64,000 nt of DNA from Rhizobiaceae bacterium (GCA_019635695.1 JAHBYZ010000009.1:1-64000); one strand, 5' to 3'; positions 17,910-27,491 are shown, numbered from the stretch's first letter. Numbers and translations: made by a program. The notes: generated by a model not told the origin, from the letters alone.

Positions 17910-18800
17910 ATGGCATCCGTTCCCTTCGACCAGCTCGATGGCTTCATCTGGATGAATGGCGAGTTCGTCAAATGGGCCGACGCGAAGATTCACGTGCTGA
18001 CCCACGGCCTGCACTACGCCAGCGCCGTGTTCGAGGGCGAGCGCGCCTATGGCGGCGAAATCTTCAAGCTGACCGAGCACACCGAGCGCCTGCATGAATC
18101 CGCGCGCATCCTCGGCTTCCGCATTCCCTACTCCGTGGGAGAAATCGACGAAGCCTGCCGGCAGCTGCTGAAGAAGCAGGGCTTCCTCGACGCCTATGTC
18201 CGGCCGATCGCCTGGCGCGGCTCGGACAGCCTTGGCGTCTCGGCACAGAACAACAAGATCAACACCGCCATCGCCATCTGGCAGTGGCCGAGCTATTTCG
18301 ACCCGGCGCAGAAGCTCAAGGGCATCCGCCTCGACATCGCCGAATATCGCCGCCCGGACCCGATGACGGCGCCGTCGCGGGCCAAGGCCGCCGGCCTTTA
18401 CATGATCTGCACGCTCTCCAAGCATGCGGCCGAGGCCAAGGGCTACGCCGACGCGCTGATGTTCGACTGGCGCGGCCGTGTCGCCGAGGCCACCGGCGCC
18501 AACGTCTTCTTCGTCAAGGACGGCCAGATCCACACGCCGGAAGCCGATTGTTTCCTCAACGGCATCACCCGCAAGACCGTCATCGAACTGGCGAGGCGCC
18601 GTGGCTACAAGCTGGTCGAGCGCGCGATCATGCCGGAGGAACTGGCCGGCTTCGAGCAGTGCTTCCTCACCGGCACCGCCGCCGAGGTCACGCCCGTGTC
18701 CGAGATCGGCCCGTACCGCTTCACCGTCGGCGACATCGCCAAGACCCTGATGGAAGACTACACCGCTGAAGTGACGCCCCGCCGCGTCGCCGCCGAATAG
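17910..18800 (+). CDS. ilvE: Branched-chain amino acid aminotransferase
   Basis: Fold-type IV PLP enzyme for the last step of Leu, Ile and Val synthesis. 296 residues. The PLP lysine is Lys159 (APSRAKAAGLY); other landmarks are LTHGLHYASAVFEGERAY, the phosphate-binding GRVAEATGANVFFV and CFLTGTAAEVTPV. Strong ribosome-binding site (AGGAGGAAA) before the ATG. A terminator follows at 18828. It is transcribed away from petP. Confidence 0.96.
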   Translation: MASVPFDQLDGFIWMNGEFVKWADAKIHVLTHGLHYASAVFEGERAYGGEIFKLTEHTERLHESARILGFRIPYSVGEIDEACRQLLKKQGFLDAYVRPIAWRGSDSLGVSAQNNKINTAIAIWQWPSYFDPAQKLKGIRLDIAEYRRPDPMTAPSRAKAAGLYMICTLSKHAAEAKGYADALMFDWRGRVAEATGANVFFVKDGQIHTPEADCFLNGITRKTVIELARRRGYKLVERAIMPEELAGFEQCFLTGTAAEVTPVSEIGPYRFTVGDIAKTLMEDYTAEVTPRRVAAE

Positions 18801-18827
18801 CTGCGGCCACCGGGGGCAGGAGCGAGC

Positions 18828-18852
18828 AAGGCCGGGTTTTCCCGGCCTTTTT
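18828..18852 (+). terminator. Rho-independent terminator of ilvE
   Basis: AAGGCCGGG, loop TTTT, CCCGGCCTT, then a T run: a 9-bp stem followed by five T residues, 27 bp after the ilvE stop. Confidence 0.9.
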
Positions 18853-18945
18853 GCTTTGCTCGGCAGCGGGCCTTTGACTTTAGGTTAATTCGGGCGTTCC
18901 ATCCCCTCGTCGGCGGCGGAGCCGGCTTTTTCGGAGGGAACCAGC

Positions 18946-19221
18946 ATGGAAGCACTTTGGCCCATCATCGTGCAGATCGTCGGCGGCATCATCGGCGGCC
19001 AGGCCGTGGGAGCAGCCGTGAAGCAGGCCGCGATGTCTCAGCTGCCGAAGATCCTCAGCGGCGCCATCGGCGGCATCGGTGGCGGTCAGCTGATCGACAT
19101 GCTCGCCAGCAGCGGCGCGATGGAAGGTCTGGCCGGTGACGCGGTTGGCGGTCTGGGCGGCGGCGCCATCCTGACGGCGATCGTGGGCATGGTGATGAAG
19201 TCGATGAACAAATCGGCCTGA
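18946..19221 (+). CDS. Small Gly-rich hydrophobic protein
   Basis: 91 residues with two glycine-zipper-like hydrophobic stretches (IIVQIVGGIIGGQAVGAAV and AIGGIGGGQLIDMLASSGAM), then GGAILTAIVGMVMKSM. It has a good ribosome-binding site (GGAGG) and its own terminator, so it is a real single gene, probably membrane-associated. A weak promoter (TTGACT at 18874, 17-bp spacer, TTCCAT) precedes it. I do not recognise a named family. Confidence 0.65.
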   Translation: MEALWPIIVQIVGGIIGGQAVGAAVKQAAMSQLPKILSGAIGGIGGGQLIDMLASSGAMEGLAGDAVGGLGGGAILTAIVGMVMKSMNKSA

Positions 19222-19246
19222 CGGGGCTCGATCGGGGGAAAATCCG

Positions 19247-19271
19247 GGGCGGCGCAGTGCCGCCCTTTTTT
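19247..19271 (+). terminator. Rho-independent terminator after the Gly-rich protein gene
   Basis: GGGCGGC, loop GCAGT, GCCGCCC, then six T residues; 26 bp after the stop codon. Confidence 0.88.
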
Positions 19272-19323
19272 GTTGACGCCGGGCCGGCCCGCCCTATCAC
19301 TCGCTCCGCCAAAGGAGACGAAC

Positions 19324-19968
19324 ATGGGCCAGTTGCAGGCGGGCATCATCCCCGTCACCCCTTTCCAGCAGAACTGCACCATCCTGTTCGACGGCGACAC
19401 GAAGGAAGGGGTGGTCATCGATCCCGGCGGCGATGTCGACACGATCCGCCGCGCCATCGAAGAGAACGGCATCAAGGTCGTGGCGATCTGGATCACTCAC
19501 GGCCACATCGACCATGCCGGCGGGGCCATGGAACTGAAGGACGCTCTCGGCGTCGAAATCCTCGGACCGCACGAGGCGGACAAGCCCCTCCTCGCCAACC
19601 TCGAAACGCAGGCGCAGCGCTTCGGCCTGCCGACCGGCGAGATACGCAACTGCACGCCGGACCGCTTCCTGACCGAGGGCGAGACCGTGTCCTTCGGGGG
19701 CCATGTTTTCGAGGTGCTGCATTGCCCCGGCCACGCGCCGGGCCATGTCGTCTATTTCGATCGCGCCGCGCGTTTCGCGCATGTCGGCGACGTGCTATTC
19801 TCGGGCTCGGTCGGCCGCACCGACCTGCCCGGTGGCGACCACGCCGCACTGATCCGGTCGATCAAGGAAAAGCTGCTGCCGCTTGGCGACGATGTCGGCT
19901 TCATCTGCGGCCACGGCCCCGGCGGCCGCTTCGGCGACGAACGGCGCGGCAATCCATTCCTCGTCTGA
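19324..19968 (+). CDS. Metallo-beta-lactamase-fold hydrolase (glyoxalase II-like, YcbL type)
   Basis: 214 residues. The binuclear zinc motif is intact: HGHIDHAGG (HxHxDH), the further His in CPGHAPGHVVYF, Asp in VGDVLFSGSVGRTD and the final His in ICGHGPGG. Size and the early strand (VIDPGGDVDTIRRAI) fit the short YcbL/GloB-like group that hydrolyses thioesters such as S-lactoylglutathione; the true substrate is not determined. The ATG at 19324 has GGAG upstream; the frame is open to 19270 but without family character. Confidence 0.9.
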   Translation: MGQLQAGIIPVTPFQQNCTILFDGDTKEGVVIDPGGDVDTIRRAIEENGIKVVAIWITHGHIDHAGGAMELKDALGVEILGPHEADKPLLANLETQAQRFGLPTGEIRNCTPDRFLTEGETVSFGGHVFEVLHCPGHAPGHVVYFDRAARFAHVGDVLFSGSVGRTDLPGGDHAALIRSIKEKLLPLGDDVGFICGHGPGGRFGDERRGNPFLV

Positions 19969-19975
19969 CCGCCCA

Positions 19976-20005
19976 AACAAAAAGCCGACGCCTTTCGGCG
20001 CCGGC
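19976..20005 (-). terminator. Rho-independent terminator for the BA14K gene
   Basis: On the minus strand GCCGGCGCC, GAAA loop, GGCGTCGGC (one G-U pair) followed by TTTTTG. It also lies 8-37 bp beyond the stop of the convergent hydrolase gene. Confidence 0.85.
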
Positions 20006-20032
20006 AATTGCACGAGGCAAGAAACCCGGAAG

Positions 20033-20536
20033 CTACTGGACCACGCAGAAGCGCTGTTCGCCGCCGTAGGTCGTGAAGGTACCGGTGTTGATGTTGAAGC
20101 TCTTGTAGCGGTTCTGGCACCAGCGCGCCCATTCGGGGCTCCAGGCCTCGTAAGGGCGGACGCGCTGCGTGTAGCGCGGCCCTTCGTCGTAGTAGCGGTC
20201 GGCGCGCTCGTAGCGGCGGTAGCGCGGACCGTCCTGATCGTAGTCCGAATAGTTGTTGTAGCCCTGATGGCCGACATTCGACGGAGCGTCGGGAAAGAAG
20301 TTACGGTCCTGATGCGGACGCGGCTTCGGGTTGCGGTGGTTGCCGTCGGCTTCGGCCGCCAGAGCGCCCACAAGCACGCCGGCGGCAAGCCCGAGGAACC
20401 CGATGCCCACAAGCTTCTCGGTCTGCGGGTCCATGCGATAGCCGTTGCCGCCTTCCTGAGCCTGAACGGGGATGGCGGCGAGCGTGGTTGCCGCGACGGC
20501 GGTCGACAGCACGAGATTTCGGACGAAACGGTTCAT
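20033..20536 (-). CDS. BA14K-family exported protein
   Basis: 167 residues. A signal peptide (NLVLSTAVAATTLAAIPVQA) is followed by a second hydrophobic stretch (LVGIGFLGLAAGVLVGALAA), a long Tyr/Arg/Asp-rich region with RYRRYERADRYY-type repeats, and a C-terminal BA14K domain (WCQNRYKSFN...TYGGEQRFC). BA14K was described in Brucella as an immunoreactive lectin-like protein; rhizobia carry many homologues. I start at ATG 20536, where the signal peptide begins. It has its own terminator. Confidence 0.85.
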   Translation of the reverse strand: MNRFVRNLVLSTAVAATTLAAIPVQAQEGGNGYRMDPQTEKLVGIGFLGLAAGVLVGALAAEADGNHRNPKPRPHQDRNFFPDAPSNVGHQGYNNYSDYDQDGPRYRRYERADRYYDEGPRYTQRVRPYEAWSPEWARWCQNRYKSFNINTGTFTTYGGEQRFCVVQ

Positions 20537-20669
20537 GGATTTTCTCCTTTGCGCCGGAACCCGCATGTGGCTTCTGCCGGCTTCGGCAAGACCACTAGGC
20601 CGCCGCGCCTGAACGGCGTCTGAACGCGGAGAGCGGGAGCGCGTTCCCGGCATGACCGGAAAACACCAA

Positions 20670-20699
20670 ACAAAAACGCCCGCGTGCAAAACGCGGGCG
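20670..20699 (-). terminator. Rho-independent terminator of the first cold-shock gene
   Basis: Minus-strand CGCCCGCGT, loop TTTGC, ACGCGGGCG, then TTTTTG. A 9-bp stem 66 bp beyond the stop of the cold-shock gene. Confidence 0.88.
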
Positions 20700-20764
20700 A
20701 CTGGCTTGTGACCGGCGCGGGGGCTCGCCGGCGCGAGGTACGGTCGGCTTGCGCCGCTTCCGGC

Positions 20765-20977
20765 CTAGATCAGCGTCAGGTTTACGGCCTTCGGGCCCTT
20801 GCCACGCTTGTCCGGCTCGGTGTCGAACGACACTTTCTGGCCGTCCTCCAGACCCGGCAGACCAGAGGCCTGGACGGCGGAGATGTGCACGAACACATCC
20901 TTTGCGCCGTCATCCGGCTTGATGAAGCCGAACCCTTTCGCATGGTTGAAAAACTTGACTGTTCCCGACTGCGGCAT
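20765..20977 (-). CDS. Cold-shock protein, CspA family (paralogue 1)
   Basis: 70-residue OB-fold RNA chaperone with both RNA-binding motifs: RNP1 (KGFGFIKP) and RNP2 (VFVHISAV). It would melt mRNA secondary structure during cold or growth transitions. One of three paralogues in the window. It shares an upstream leader block with paralogue 2 (21148-21179). Confidence 0.95.
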   Translation of the reverse strand: MPQSGTVKFFNHAKGFGFIKPDDGAKDVFVHISAVQASGLPGLEDGQKVSFDTEPDKRGKGPKAVNLTLI

Positions 20978-21147
20978 GGGATAGCTCCTTGTCTCCCATA
21001 TTGCACTTGCGTCGCGGTCGCCGCCGCGCGCGTCTTCGGTCCTTCACTGGGGGAGAGGAAACAGAGGCATCGCGGAGGGCGCCTTGTGGCTATTCTCCGC
21101 CGCGAACCGCCCGGGTCATGTCGATGCGATCACCCCAAGCCATGCTG

Positions 21148-21179
21148 GTCCAGTCTCCGGGCCGGCAAATGCCCGAACG
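21148..21179 (-). promoter_or_regulatory. Conserved upstream leader block of cold-shock paralogue 1
   Basis: This 32-bp block matches the one at 22241-22272 at 29 of 32 positions and lies about 170 bp upstream of the start codon. It lies at or just downstream of a possible promoter (TTGCCC with weak -10), so it would be near the 5' end of a long UTR, the usual place for a cold-shock thermosensor. The rest of the 369-bp gap 20978-21346 shows no gene. Confidence 0.5.
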
Positions 21180-21346
21180 GCAATCTTGTCCCGCATTTTT
21201 TCGGGTGGGGCAAGCGATTCTTTGGCTGGACCAATAGGCGGCCCCGGCCGCCCGAAGCGGCCGGTTCCGACAAGTTCATACCACATGCCAGCGAGGTCGC
21301 CGGCGAGTCTCTCTTCTTACGGAGAGCCCCTGTTCATCGCGCCGCC

Positions 21347-21769
21347 CTACTCATTCACGCAGAAGGTGACGCCGCCTATGCTGACGCAGATGCCCGACGG
21401 CGGCCTCCCGCCGGGAGGCACCTCCTCGAAGACCTGTATGCGGCAGCTCGGCCCGACGTGGCGGTGGGTGATCCGACGCCCATATTCGGGCACAAAATGG
21501 CGCTGCACGTCACGGTGGCAATCCGCGGGCGGAGGAGGCGCCGGCGGATCGACCTCGATCGGCCGGCAGCTCGAGCCGCGATGATAGTGCCAGGCGCGGC
21601 GCCCGAACTCGGGAACGAAGTGCCGCTCGACGTCGCGATGACACCCGCCGACCTGGATGACGATGCCGTCGCCGGCTTCCGGCGCCGCCGCCAGCGGCAC
21701 CGCCGATGCGGGTCCGGGCAGGAACCCCGCGACCAAAAGCAATGTGCTGAGAACGGACCTCACGCGCAT
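21347..21769 (-). CDS. Secreted cysteine-containing protein with two 30-residue repeats
   Basis: 140 residues. Signal peptide 1-23 (LLLVAGFLPGPASA). The mature part is two copies of a Cys...Cys unit, residues 43-72 and 84-113, both with CHRDV-RHFVPE-GRR, H-H and a closing SCR, joined by a Pro-rich linker. A last Cys pair (Cys128, Cys137) ends the protein. The His and Cys density suggests disulfides or metal binding outside the cytoplasm. I do not recognise a named family. Start chosen at ATG 21769, which begins the signal peptide. Confidence 0.7.
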   Translation of the reverse strand: MRVRSVLSTLLLVAGFLPGPASAVPLAAAPEAGDGIVIQVGGCHRDVERHFVPEFGRRAWHYHRGSSCRPIEVDPPAPPPPADCHRDVQRHFVPEYGRRITHRHVGPSCRIQVFEEVPPGGRPPSGICVSIGGVTFCVNE

Positions 21770-21867
21770 GAAACCTCCCGCCGCTGCTTCGCCGGAATCT
21801 TCTCACGAACACCGGCGATTGCAAGTGGCGAATGATGCACGCTTGTGACGCGGCGTGATCGCCCCAT

Positions 21868-21900
21868 CGAAAAAGCCGCGGAGCTTGCGCCCCGCGGCTT
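21868..21900 (-). terminator. Rho-independent terminator of cold-shock paralogue 2
   Basis: Minus-strand AAGCCGCGG, a 10-base loop, CCGCGGCTT, then TTTTTCG; 26 bp beyond the stop. Confidence 0.82.
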
Positions 21901-21925
21901 CGAAACAACCGATCTGCGTGGCCGA

Positions 21926-22138
21926 TCAGGCCGGACGCAGGTTCACCGCCTTCGGGCCCTTGCCCATACGGTCGGGCTCGATGTCGAACGACACCTTCTG
22001 GCCGTCGGCCAGGGTGCGCATGCCCGACTTCTCGACAGCCGAGATGTGGACGAACACGTCCTTCGCCCCGCCGTCCGGCGTGATGAAGCCGAAGCCTTTG
22101 GTGGTGTTGAAGAATTTTACGGTCCCGGTCTGGGCCAT
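21926..22138 (-). CDS. Cold-shock protein, CspA family (paralogue 2)
   Basis: 70 residues, very close to paralogue 1 (both end in a GKGPKAVNL motif). RNP1 is KGFGFITP and RNP2 VFVHISAV. The start is the ATG at 22138 ([10 protein letters not shown]); the frame stays open far upstream because of the GC-rich caspase-like gene on the other strand. It has a terminator and a leader block shared with paralogue 1. Confidence 0.95.
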   Translation of the reverse strand: MAQTGTVKFFNTTKGFGFITPDGGAKDVFVHISAVEKSGMRTLADGQKVSFDIEPDRMGKGPKAVNLRPA

Positions 22139-22240
22139 GTGGGAAAGCTCCTGTTCCCTGCCTTGGCTGCGTCCGTGCGTCGTGCACGGTTTCGCGGTCG
22201 TCGAGAGTTCAAGATGTCGGGGAAAGGTCGTTCCAGAACG

Positions 22241-22272
22241 GTCCAGTCTCCGGGTCATCAAATGCCCGAACG
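22241..22272 (-). promoter_or_regulatory. Conserved upstream leader block of cold-shock paralogue 2
   Basis: On the plus strand it begins GTCCAGTCTCCGGG and ends CAAATGCCCGAACG, both identical to the block at 21148-21179; only three central bases differ. It lies about 100 bp before the start codon. A promoter candidate on the minus strand, TTGCGG with a 17-bp spacer and CGATAT, lies just upstream. Confidence 0.5.
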
Positions 22273-22399
22273 TGCACGATATCGCATGGAATGGCCCCTT
22301 TCCGCAATACTTTGTAGGAGCTCGCGATGCTTGACCGCGCCGAGATGCTGCCATCTTCTGCGGCTCAATGAGCCCACTGGCACGCCGGGAGCAGCAAAC

Positions 22400-25339
22400 T
22401 TGCGCAGATCGACCGTCCCTTGGGTCAACTTCGCCGCACGAAGCCTCGTCGGGGCGCTGTTGCTGGTCACGCTGGCCGCTGTTCCGGCATGGGCGCAGGA
22501 GGCGCTGCGCGGCGTTGCCCTGGTGATCGGCCAGTCCGACTACGAGCACATTGCGCCCCTGCCCAACCCCGAAAACGACGCCGACGCCATCGACGAACTG
22601 CTGTCCGATCTCGGCTTCGACGTGACCGGCGTCTCCAGCGCCGACCAGAAGAAGCTCGCCCGCGCGCTCGACCGCTTCGTCGAGGATGCGGAGGATGCTG
22701 ACGTCGCACTGATCTACTATTCCGGCCATGGCATCGAGGCCGCCGGCGAGAACTTTCTCGTTCCTGTCGATGCCGATCTGGCCGCGCTGGACGACGCCGG
22801 GACACGGCTGGTGCCGATGTCGAAAGTGCTGGAGCAGCTCCAGGCGACGGTTCCGGTCACGATCGTTCTGCTCGACGCATGCCGCGACAACCCGTTTCCT
22901 GCCGGCGCGACGGTGCGCGTGGCGGCCGGCGCCGAACCGGTGGCGCTTGCGGCGGGCGGCCTTTCGGCGCCGGTGTCGCGCGGCGCCAGCGCGCTTGCAA
23001 GGACCTCCGATCCGGCGGCAGCCGAGAACTATGGCGCCCTGGTGGGTTTCGCCGCCGCGCCGGGCCGCGTCGCGCTCGACGGCGATGCGGGCGGCAACAG
23101 CCCCTATGCGGCGGCGCTGATCAAGCACTTGTCCGCCGGCGGCTATGCCTTCGGCGACGTGATGACGCTGGTCTCCGAGGAGGTGTGGCTGCGCACGCGC
23201 GCCGCGCAGACGCCCTGGACCAACACCAGCCTGCGCCGTCAGCTCTTCTTCGGCGAGGCTGTAGAGGACGGCGTCGACGCCGACGAGGCGGCGATCCGCG
23301 GCGAGCGGCGCGGCCTGCTGCTCAAGATCGCTTCGCTCGGAGCGGCCGAGCGCCAGCAGGTCGCCGCGCGCGCCGAGGAGGGCGGCGTGCCGATGGACGC
23401 GCTGTTCGCCATGCTGGCGGCGGTAGGCGCCGAGGCGCCGCAGGATCCGGCCGAGCTCGACAGCCTGCTCAAGCAGCAGGCAGAGCGACTGAAGGGCATA
23501 CTCGCCGACCGCGCCGCGCTCACGACCACGGATGCCGAACTCGTACGCCTTGCCGCGCTGGCCGACCAGGCGATCGGCGAGGGGGCGTTGCAGAGTGCGA
23601 TCGCGCTCAACGAACGCGCCAAGGCGCGGGTCCAGGAACTTTCCGGCCGCGTAGACGACGCCGAGGCGCAGATCGCCGCGCGCCGCGCGGAATTCGCCGC
23701 GGTCTACGCCAGCAGCGCGCAAACCTATGCGCTGGCGGGCGACCACGCGGCGGCGGCCGAAGACTACCATCGCGCCTTCGAGCAGATCGAGCGCTGGGAC
23801 ACCGCGCTCGCCTGGCGCTATCGCACCGGCGAGGCCGATGCACTGGTGTCGCTCGGCCACTACGGCGGCGACAACGCCGCGCTGGCGCGTTCGGTGGAGG
23901 TCTGGGAGGCGGCGCTGGCGCTTGCCCCGCGGGCCGAGCGGCCCGTCGACTGGGCGACCACGCAGGCCGGCCTCGCGGACGCGTTGTGGACGCGGGGCGA
24001 CCGGCTGGGCGTGCGCGCCGACAGCGAGGCCGCGATAGCTGCCCTCGAAACTGCGCTCACCGTGCTGTCGCGAGAGCAGAATCCCGACGAGTGGGCCGAT
24101 GCGCAGGCCTTGCTGGGCGCCGTTCTGCTGACGCATCACACCCAGGATGCCGACGACGCAGGGCTGCGGGGCGCGGCCGCCGCGCTCGAAGCCGCGTTGG
24201 AAGTGCGCACCCGCGACAGCGCTCCGGCCGAGTGGGCCCGCGTCCGCAACCGGCTGGGCCTGGTGCTCTACACGCTGGCGCAGCGCGATACCGAAACCGA
24301 CCTGCTCGAGGAGGCCCTTGCCATCTACGACGAGATGCTCGAGCAGGTGACGCGCGACGACGCTCCGCTCGACTGGGCGCAGTTTGAGAACAACAGGGCG
24401 CTGGTGCTTTCGGTGCTCGGCGGCCGGATGGGCGACGAAGCAATGCTGCGGGCGGCCGTCGATGCCTATCGGGGCGTCATCGAGATCGAGACGCGCGACC
24501 GCATGCCGATCCTGTGGGCCGAGGGGCAGGGAAATCTCGGCTCGGTGCTCTGGCAACTCTCGCTGCGCACCGGTGGCACCGAGGAGCTGGAGATGGCGGC
24601 CGACGCCTTCCGTGCCGCCCTTGAGGTGGTGTCGCGCGACGTCTCGCCTCTTCGCTGGGCCGCCCTCCAGGACAATCTCGGCCTGGCGCTGAAGGATCTC
24701 GGGGAGCGCACGGAAAACGTCGCGCTTGTGGAGCAGTCGCTGGCAGCCTTCGATCTGGCGCTGGAAGAGCGCAGGCGAGATCGCGGCGTGCTGGAATGGG
24801 CGGGAACCACCAACAACCTCGCCGGCGCGTACTATACGCTGGCGGAGTTTCATAAGGATGCCGGGCGCATGGAGCGCGCCGTGGACCTCTATCGCCAGGC
24901 GCAGTCGGGCAACCAGCGGAGCGTCGTGCCGCTCGAATGGGCGCGCGCCACCAACAATCTGGCGCTCGCGCTTCACGCACTCGGCGCCATGCAGCAGGAT
25001 CCCGCCCTGCTTGCGGAATCCGCGGCCACCTACCGTCTTTCGATGGAAGAAGCGACGCACGAGCGCACCCCTGTCGACTGGGGCCTGACCCAGTACAATC
25101 TCGCCCGCGTCCTGCTCGACCTTGGCCGCCTCGAAGCGGACCCGGCCGCATTTGCGCAGGCGCTCGAAGCGAACGGCAACGCGCGCGAGGTCTACATGGC
25201 GGCGGGCATGCAGAACTATGCCCCGGTGTTCGACAATCTCGAGATGGAGATCACCATGGCCGACCTGCAGGCGCAGGTCGATGCCAGGATGAAGGCGCTT
25301 CAGGCCGAACAGGGCGCGGTAGCCAAACCAGGTCCCTGA
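22400..25339 (+). CDS. Secreted caspase-like (peptidase C14) protein with TPR-like repeats
   Basis: 979 residues. Signal peptide 1-32 (hydrophobic [17 protein letters not shown]). Caspase p20-like domain 35-270 with the catalytic pair His110 (YYSGHGIE) and Cys161 ([10 protein letters not shown]), as in bacterial orthocaspases. A helical linker follows, then about nine TPR-like repeats of about 47 residues from 23942 to 25212, each opening with a P--WA---NNL-type motif. Caspase-like proteases of this class usually cut after Arg or Lys; the repeats would recruit partners. I use TTG 22400, which has GGGAG 8 bp upstream and begins the signal peptide; no ATG fits. Single gene, no immunity or substrate gene beside it. 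Confidence 0.85.
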   Translation: MRRSTVPWVNFAARSLVGALLLVTLAAVPAWAQEALRGVALVIGQSDYEHIAPLPNPENDADAIDELLSDLGFDVTGVSSADQKKLARALDRFVEDAEDADVALIYYSGHGIEAAGENFLVPVDADLAALDDAGTRLVPMSKVLEQLQATVPVTIVLLDACRDNPFPAGATVRVAAGAEPVALAAGGLSAPVSRGASALARTSDPAAAENYGALVGFAAAPGRVALDGDAGGNSPYAAALIKHLSAGGYAFGDVMTLVSEEVWLRTRAAQTPWTNTSLRRQLFFGEAVEDGVDADEAAIRGERRGLLLKIASLGAAERQQVAARAEEGGVPMDALFAMLAAVGAEAPQDPAELDSLLKQQAERLKGILADRAALTTTDAELVRLAALADQAIGEGALQSAIALNERAKARVQELSGRVDDAEAQIAARRAEFAAVYASSAQTYALAGDHAAAAEDYHRAFEQIERWDTALAWRYRTGEADALVSLGHYGGDNAALARSVEVWEAALALAPRAERPVDWATTQAGLADALWTRGDRLGVRADSEAAIAALETALTVLSREQNPDEWADAQALLGAVLLTHHTQDADDAGLRGAAAALEAALEVRTRDSAPAEWARVRNRLGLVLYTLAQRDTETDLLEEALAIYDEMLEQVTRDDAPLDWAQFENNRALVLSVLGGRMGDEAMLRAAVDAYRGVIEIETRDRMPILWAEGQGNLGSVLWQLSLRTGGTEELEMAADAFRAALEVVSRDVSPLRWAALQDNLGLALKDLGERTENVALVEQSLAAFDLALEERRRDRGVLEWAGTTNNLAGAYYTLAEFHKDAGRMERAVDLYRQAQSGNQRSVVPLEWARATNNLALALHALGAMQQDPALLAESAATYRLSMEEATHERTPVDWGLTQYNLARVLLDLGRLEADPAAFAQALEANGNAREVYMAAGMQNYAPVFDNLEMEITMADLQAQVDARMKALQAEQGAVAKPGP

Positions 25340-25378
25340 ACTGGCGCTGACTGGCCCGACCAGTAACGTCTTTTGGCC

Positions 25379-25408
25379 TTGGCGATAGCTCCGGCGCGGG
25401 TCTATAGG
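25379..25408 (+). promoter_or_regulatory. Sigma-70-type promoter of the exporter gene
   Basis: TTGGCG at 25379-25384, an 18-bp spacer and TATAGG at 25403-25408, 25 bp before the start codon. Read by eye only. Confidence 0.5.
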
Positions 25409-25433
25409 CGGGCGACTTCCCGGAGACCCGCCA

Positions 25434-26642
25434 GTGACCGACACCACGGCCCAATCGCCGCGCCCCGCTTTGGAAAACGCGACCTATGTCGTGATCTTCG
25501 GGGTGAGCGTGTGCCACATGCTCAACGACATCATCCAGTCGCTGGTGTCGGCCATCTACCCGATGCTGAAGGCCGATTTCGGGCTGTCCTTCTGGCAGAT
25601 CGGCCTGCTCACCTTTACGTTCCAGGTGACCGCCTCGCTGCTGCAGCCGGCGATCGGATTGGCCATCGACAAGAAGCCGATGCCCAATTCGCTGCCGCTC
25701 GGCATGTTTTCCTCGCTGTGCGGACTGCTGCTGCTCGCCTTCGCGCACAGCTATGCGCTTCTGTTATGCGGTGCCGCATTGATCGGCATAGGATCGGCGA
25801 TCTTCCATCCGGAGGCGTCGCGCGTCGCCCGCATGGCGTCGGGCGGCCGCTTTGGCATGGCTCAGTCCTTCTTCCAGGTCGGCGGCAATTTCGGTCAGGC
25901 GATCGGCCCGCTGCTGGCCGCCTTCATCATCGTGCCGCGAGGGCAGGATTCCGTCGCATGGTTCGCGCTCGCCGCGTTGCTCGGCATGACGATCCTCTAC
26001 CGCGTCGGCCGCTGGTACGAGCGTCAGCGCGTGGCGATGGTGGCCCGCGGCAGCGCCAGCAAAGCGATGCCGTTCGACAAACGCTACACGTACATGGTGC
26101 TGACAATCCTGATGCTGCTGACCTTCAGCAAGAACGCCTACACGGCGAGCATTTCCAGCTATTACACCTTCTACACCATCGAGAAGTTCGGCGTGTCGAT
26201 CCAGACCGCGCAGGTGCTGCTCTTCGTCTTCCTCGGGGCCGTCGCGCTCGGCACGATCGTGGGAGGCCCGATCGGCGACCGCATCGGGCGCAAGGCGGTG
26301 ATCTGGGTCTCGATCCTGGGCGTTCTGCCCTTCACGCTGGCGCTGCCCTACGCAAACCTCGAATGGACGATCGCGCTGACGGTGATCATCGGCGTCGTGC
26401 TGGCCTCGGCCTTCCCGGCCATCGTGGTGATGGCGCAGGAGATGATGCCGGGCCGCGTCGGCATGGTGGCCGGCATCTTCTTCGGCTTCGCCTTCGGCAT
26501 GGGCGGCATTGCCGCCGCACTGCTCGGCGTGCTCGCCGACGCGCGCGGCATCGAATATGTCTACTGGGCCTGCTCGTTCCTGCCGCTGGCCGGCCTGCTG
26601 TGCGTGTTCCTGCCGGGTCGGCGCACCCCTCGCGTTTCCTGA
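25434..26642 (+). CDS. MFS exporter, fosmidomycin-resistance protein (Fsr) type
   Basis: 402 residues with twelve membrane segments. The match to Fsr is strong in conserved loops: [59 protein letters not shown] and [17 protein letters not shown]. In E. coli Fsr exports fosmidomycin and, it is thought, other small molecules. Starts at GTG 25434. Confidence 0.9.
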   Translation: MTDTTAQSPRPALENATYVVIFGVSVCHMLNDIIQSLVSAIYPMLKADFGLSFWQIGLLTFTFQVTASLLQPAIGLAIDKKPMPNSLPLGMFSSLCGLLLLAFAHSYALLLCGAALIGIGSAIFHPEASRVARMASGGRFGMAQSFFQVGGNFGQAIGPLLAAFIIVPRGQDSVAWFALAALLGMTILYRVGRWYERQRVAMVARGSASKAMPFDKRYTYMVLTILMLLTFSKNAYTASISSYYTFYTIEKFGVSIQTAQVLLFVFLGAVALGTIVGGPIGDRIGRKAVIWVSILGVLPFTLALPYANLEWTIALTVIIGVVLASAFPAIVVMAQEMMPGRVGMVAGIFFGFAFGMGGIAAALLGVLADARGIEYVYWACSFLPLAGLLCVFLPGRRTPRVS

Positions 26643-26741
26643 CCCGGGCGCTTCCTGACAGCGTGACGGCAGCAGGCCGCTGCACGCGGCTTGATCCGGC
26701 GCAGACGGCTGGTTATCGGGCGGCCGAACAGGGAGACTGCC

Positions 26742-27035
26742 ATGTTCGGACTGATCGGCAGGATGAAGGCGCAACCCGGCCAGCGCGACGCGCTGATCGC
26801 GCTGATGCTCGAGGGCACCGGAAACATGCCCGGCTGCCTGAGCTATGTCATTGCCCGCGACCCGGCCGAAACCGACGCGATCTGGATCACCGAAGTCTGG
26901 GCCGACGAGGCCAGCCACAAGGCCTCGCTTTCGCTGCCGGCGGTTCAGGCGACCATCAGCAGAGCGCGGCCGCTGATCGCCGGCTTCGACAGCCAGACCC
27001 GCACGGAGCCGGTTGGCGGCGTCGGAATCCGTTGA
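26742..27035 (+). CDS. Antibiotic biosynthesis monooxygenase (ABM)-domain protein
   Basis: 97-residue ferredoxin-like fold typical of YgiN-type quinol monooxygenases: MFGLIGRMKAQPGQRDALI, GCLSYVIARDPAETDAIWITEVWADEASH split over two strands, and a C-terminal helix. Small dimeric cofactor-free oxygenases act on quinols or similar substrates. Good ribosome-binding site GGGAG. It converges with the cupin gene, 1 bp apart. Confidence 0.85.
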   Translation: MFGLIGRMKAQPGQRDALIALMLEGTGNMPGCLSYVIARDPAETDAIWITEVWADEASHKASLSLPAVQATISRARPLIAGFDSQTRTEPVGGVGIR

Positions 27036-27036
27036 G

Positions 27037-27435
27037 CTACGACGCCGAATACTCGGCGTCGCTCACCTTCTCCATCCAGTCGGCCGCCTTGCCATCGAGC
27101 GTCTCGTGAACGGCGATGTGCGTCATCGACGTCGTCGGCGAGGCGCCATGCCAGTGCTTCTCGCCGGGCGGTATCCAGATCGTGTCGCCGGGCCTCAGCT
27201 CGATCAGCGGACCGCCCTCGCTGCGCGCCAACCCCAGGCCTTCGATGCAATAAAGCGTCTGGCCGAAAGGATGCGTGTGCCATGCTGTCCGCGCGCCGGG
27301 CTCGAAGCGCACCTTTACAACCCGCACGCGGGCCGGCGCCGGCGCGTCGTTGATCGCGTCCTGCCAGACCGTGCCGGTGAAATCGGACTCTGGAGCCTTC
27401 TTGCTCGGCCGCGCGCCATTGGGGATGTGCTTCAT
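27037..27435 (-). CDS. Small cupin-domain protein
   Basis: 132 residues. Both cupin motifs are present: [19 protein letters not shown] (metal His-x-His) and [17 protein letters not shown]. Architecture fits the cupin 2 group (RemF/quercetinase-like or carboxymuconolactone-associated cupins). Enzymatic role unknown. It is the only minus-strand gene between the Fsr exporter and cold-shock paralogue 3. Confidence 0.88.
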   Translation of the reverse strand: MKHIPNGARPSKKAPESDFTGTVWQDAINDAPAPARVRVVKVRFEPGARTAWHTHPFGQTLYCIEGLGLARSEGGPLIELRPGDTIWIPPGEKHWHGASPTTSMTHIAVHETLDGKAADWMEKVSDAEYSAS

Positions 27436-27491
27436 TGTAGTCTCCTCTTTCGCGAGAGAGGAATGCCGCCAGCCGCCAAGGTCAAGCCCGC

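Noticed and set aside
21845..22399. N-terminal extension of the caspase-like protein
   Set aside because: The frame is open but runs antisense to cold-shock paralogue 2 and would hide the signal peptide; TTG 22400 has the Shine-Dalgarno.
25345..25378. ACTGG-CCCGA-CCAGT as terminator of the caspase-like gene
   Set aside because: The stem is only 5 bp and the T run begins 7 bases after it.
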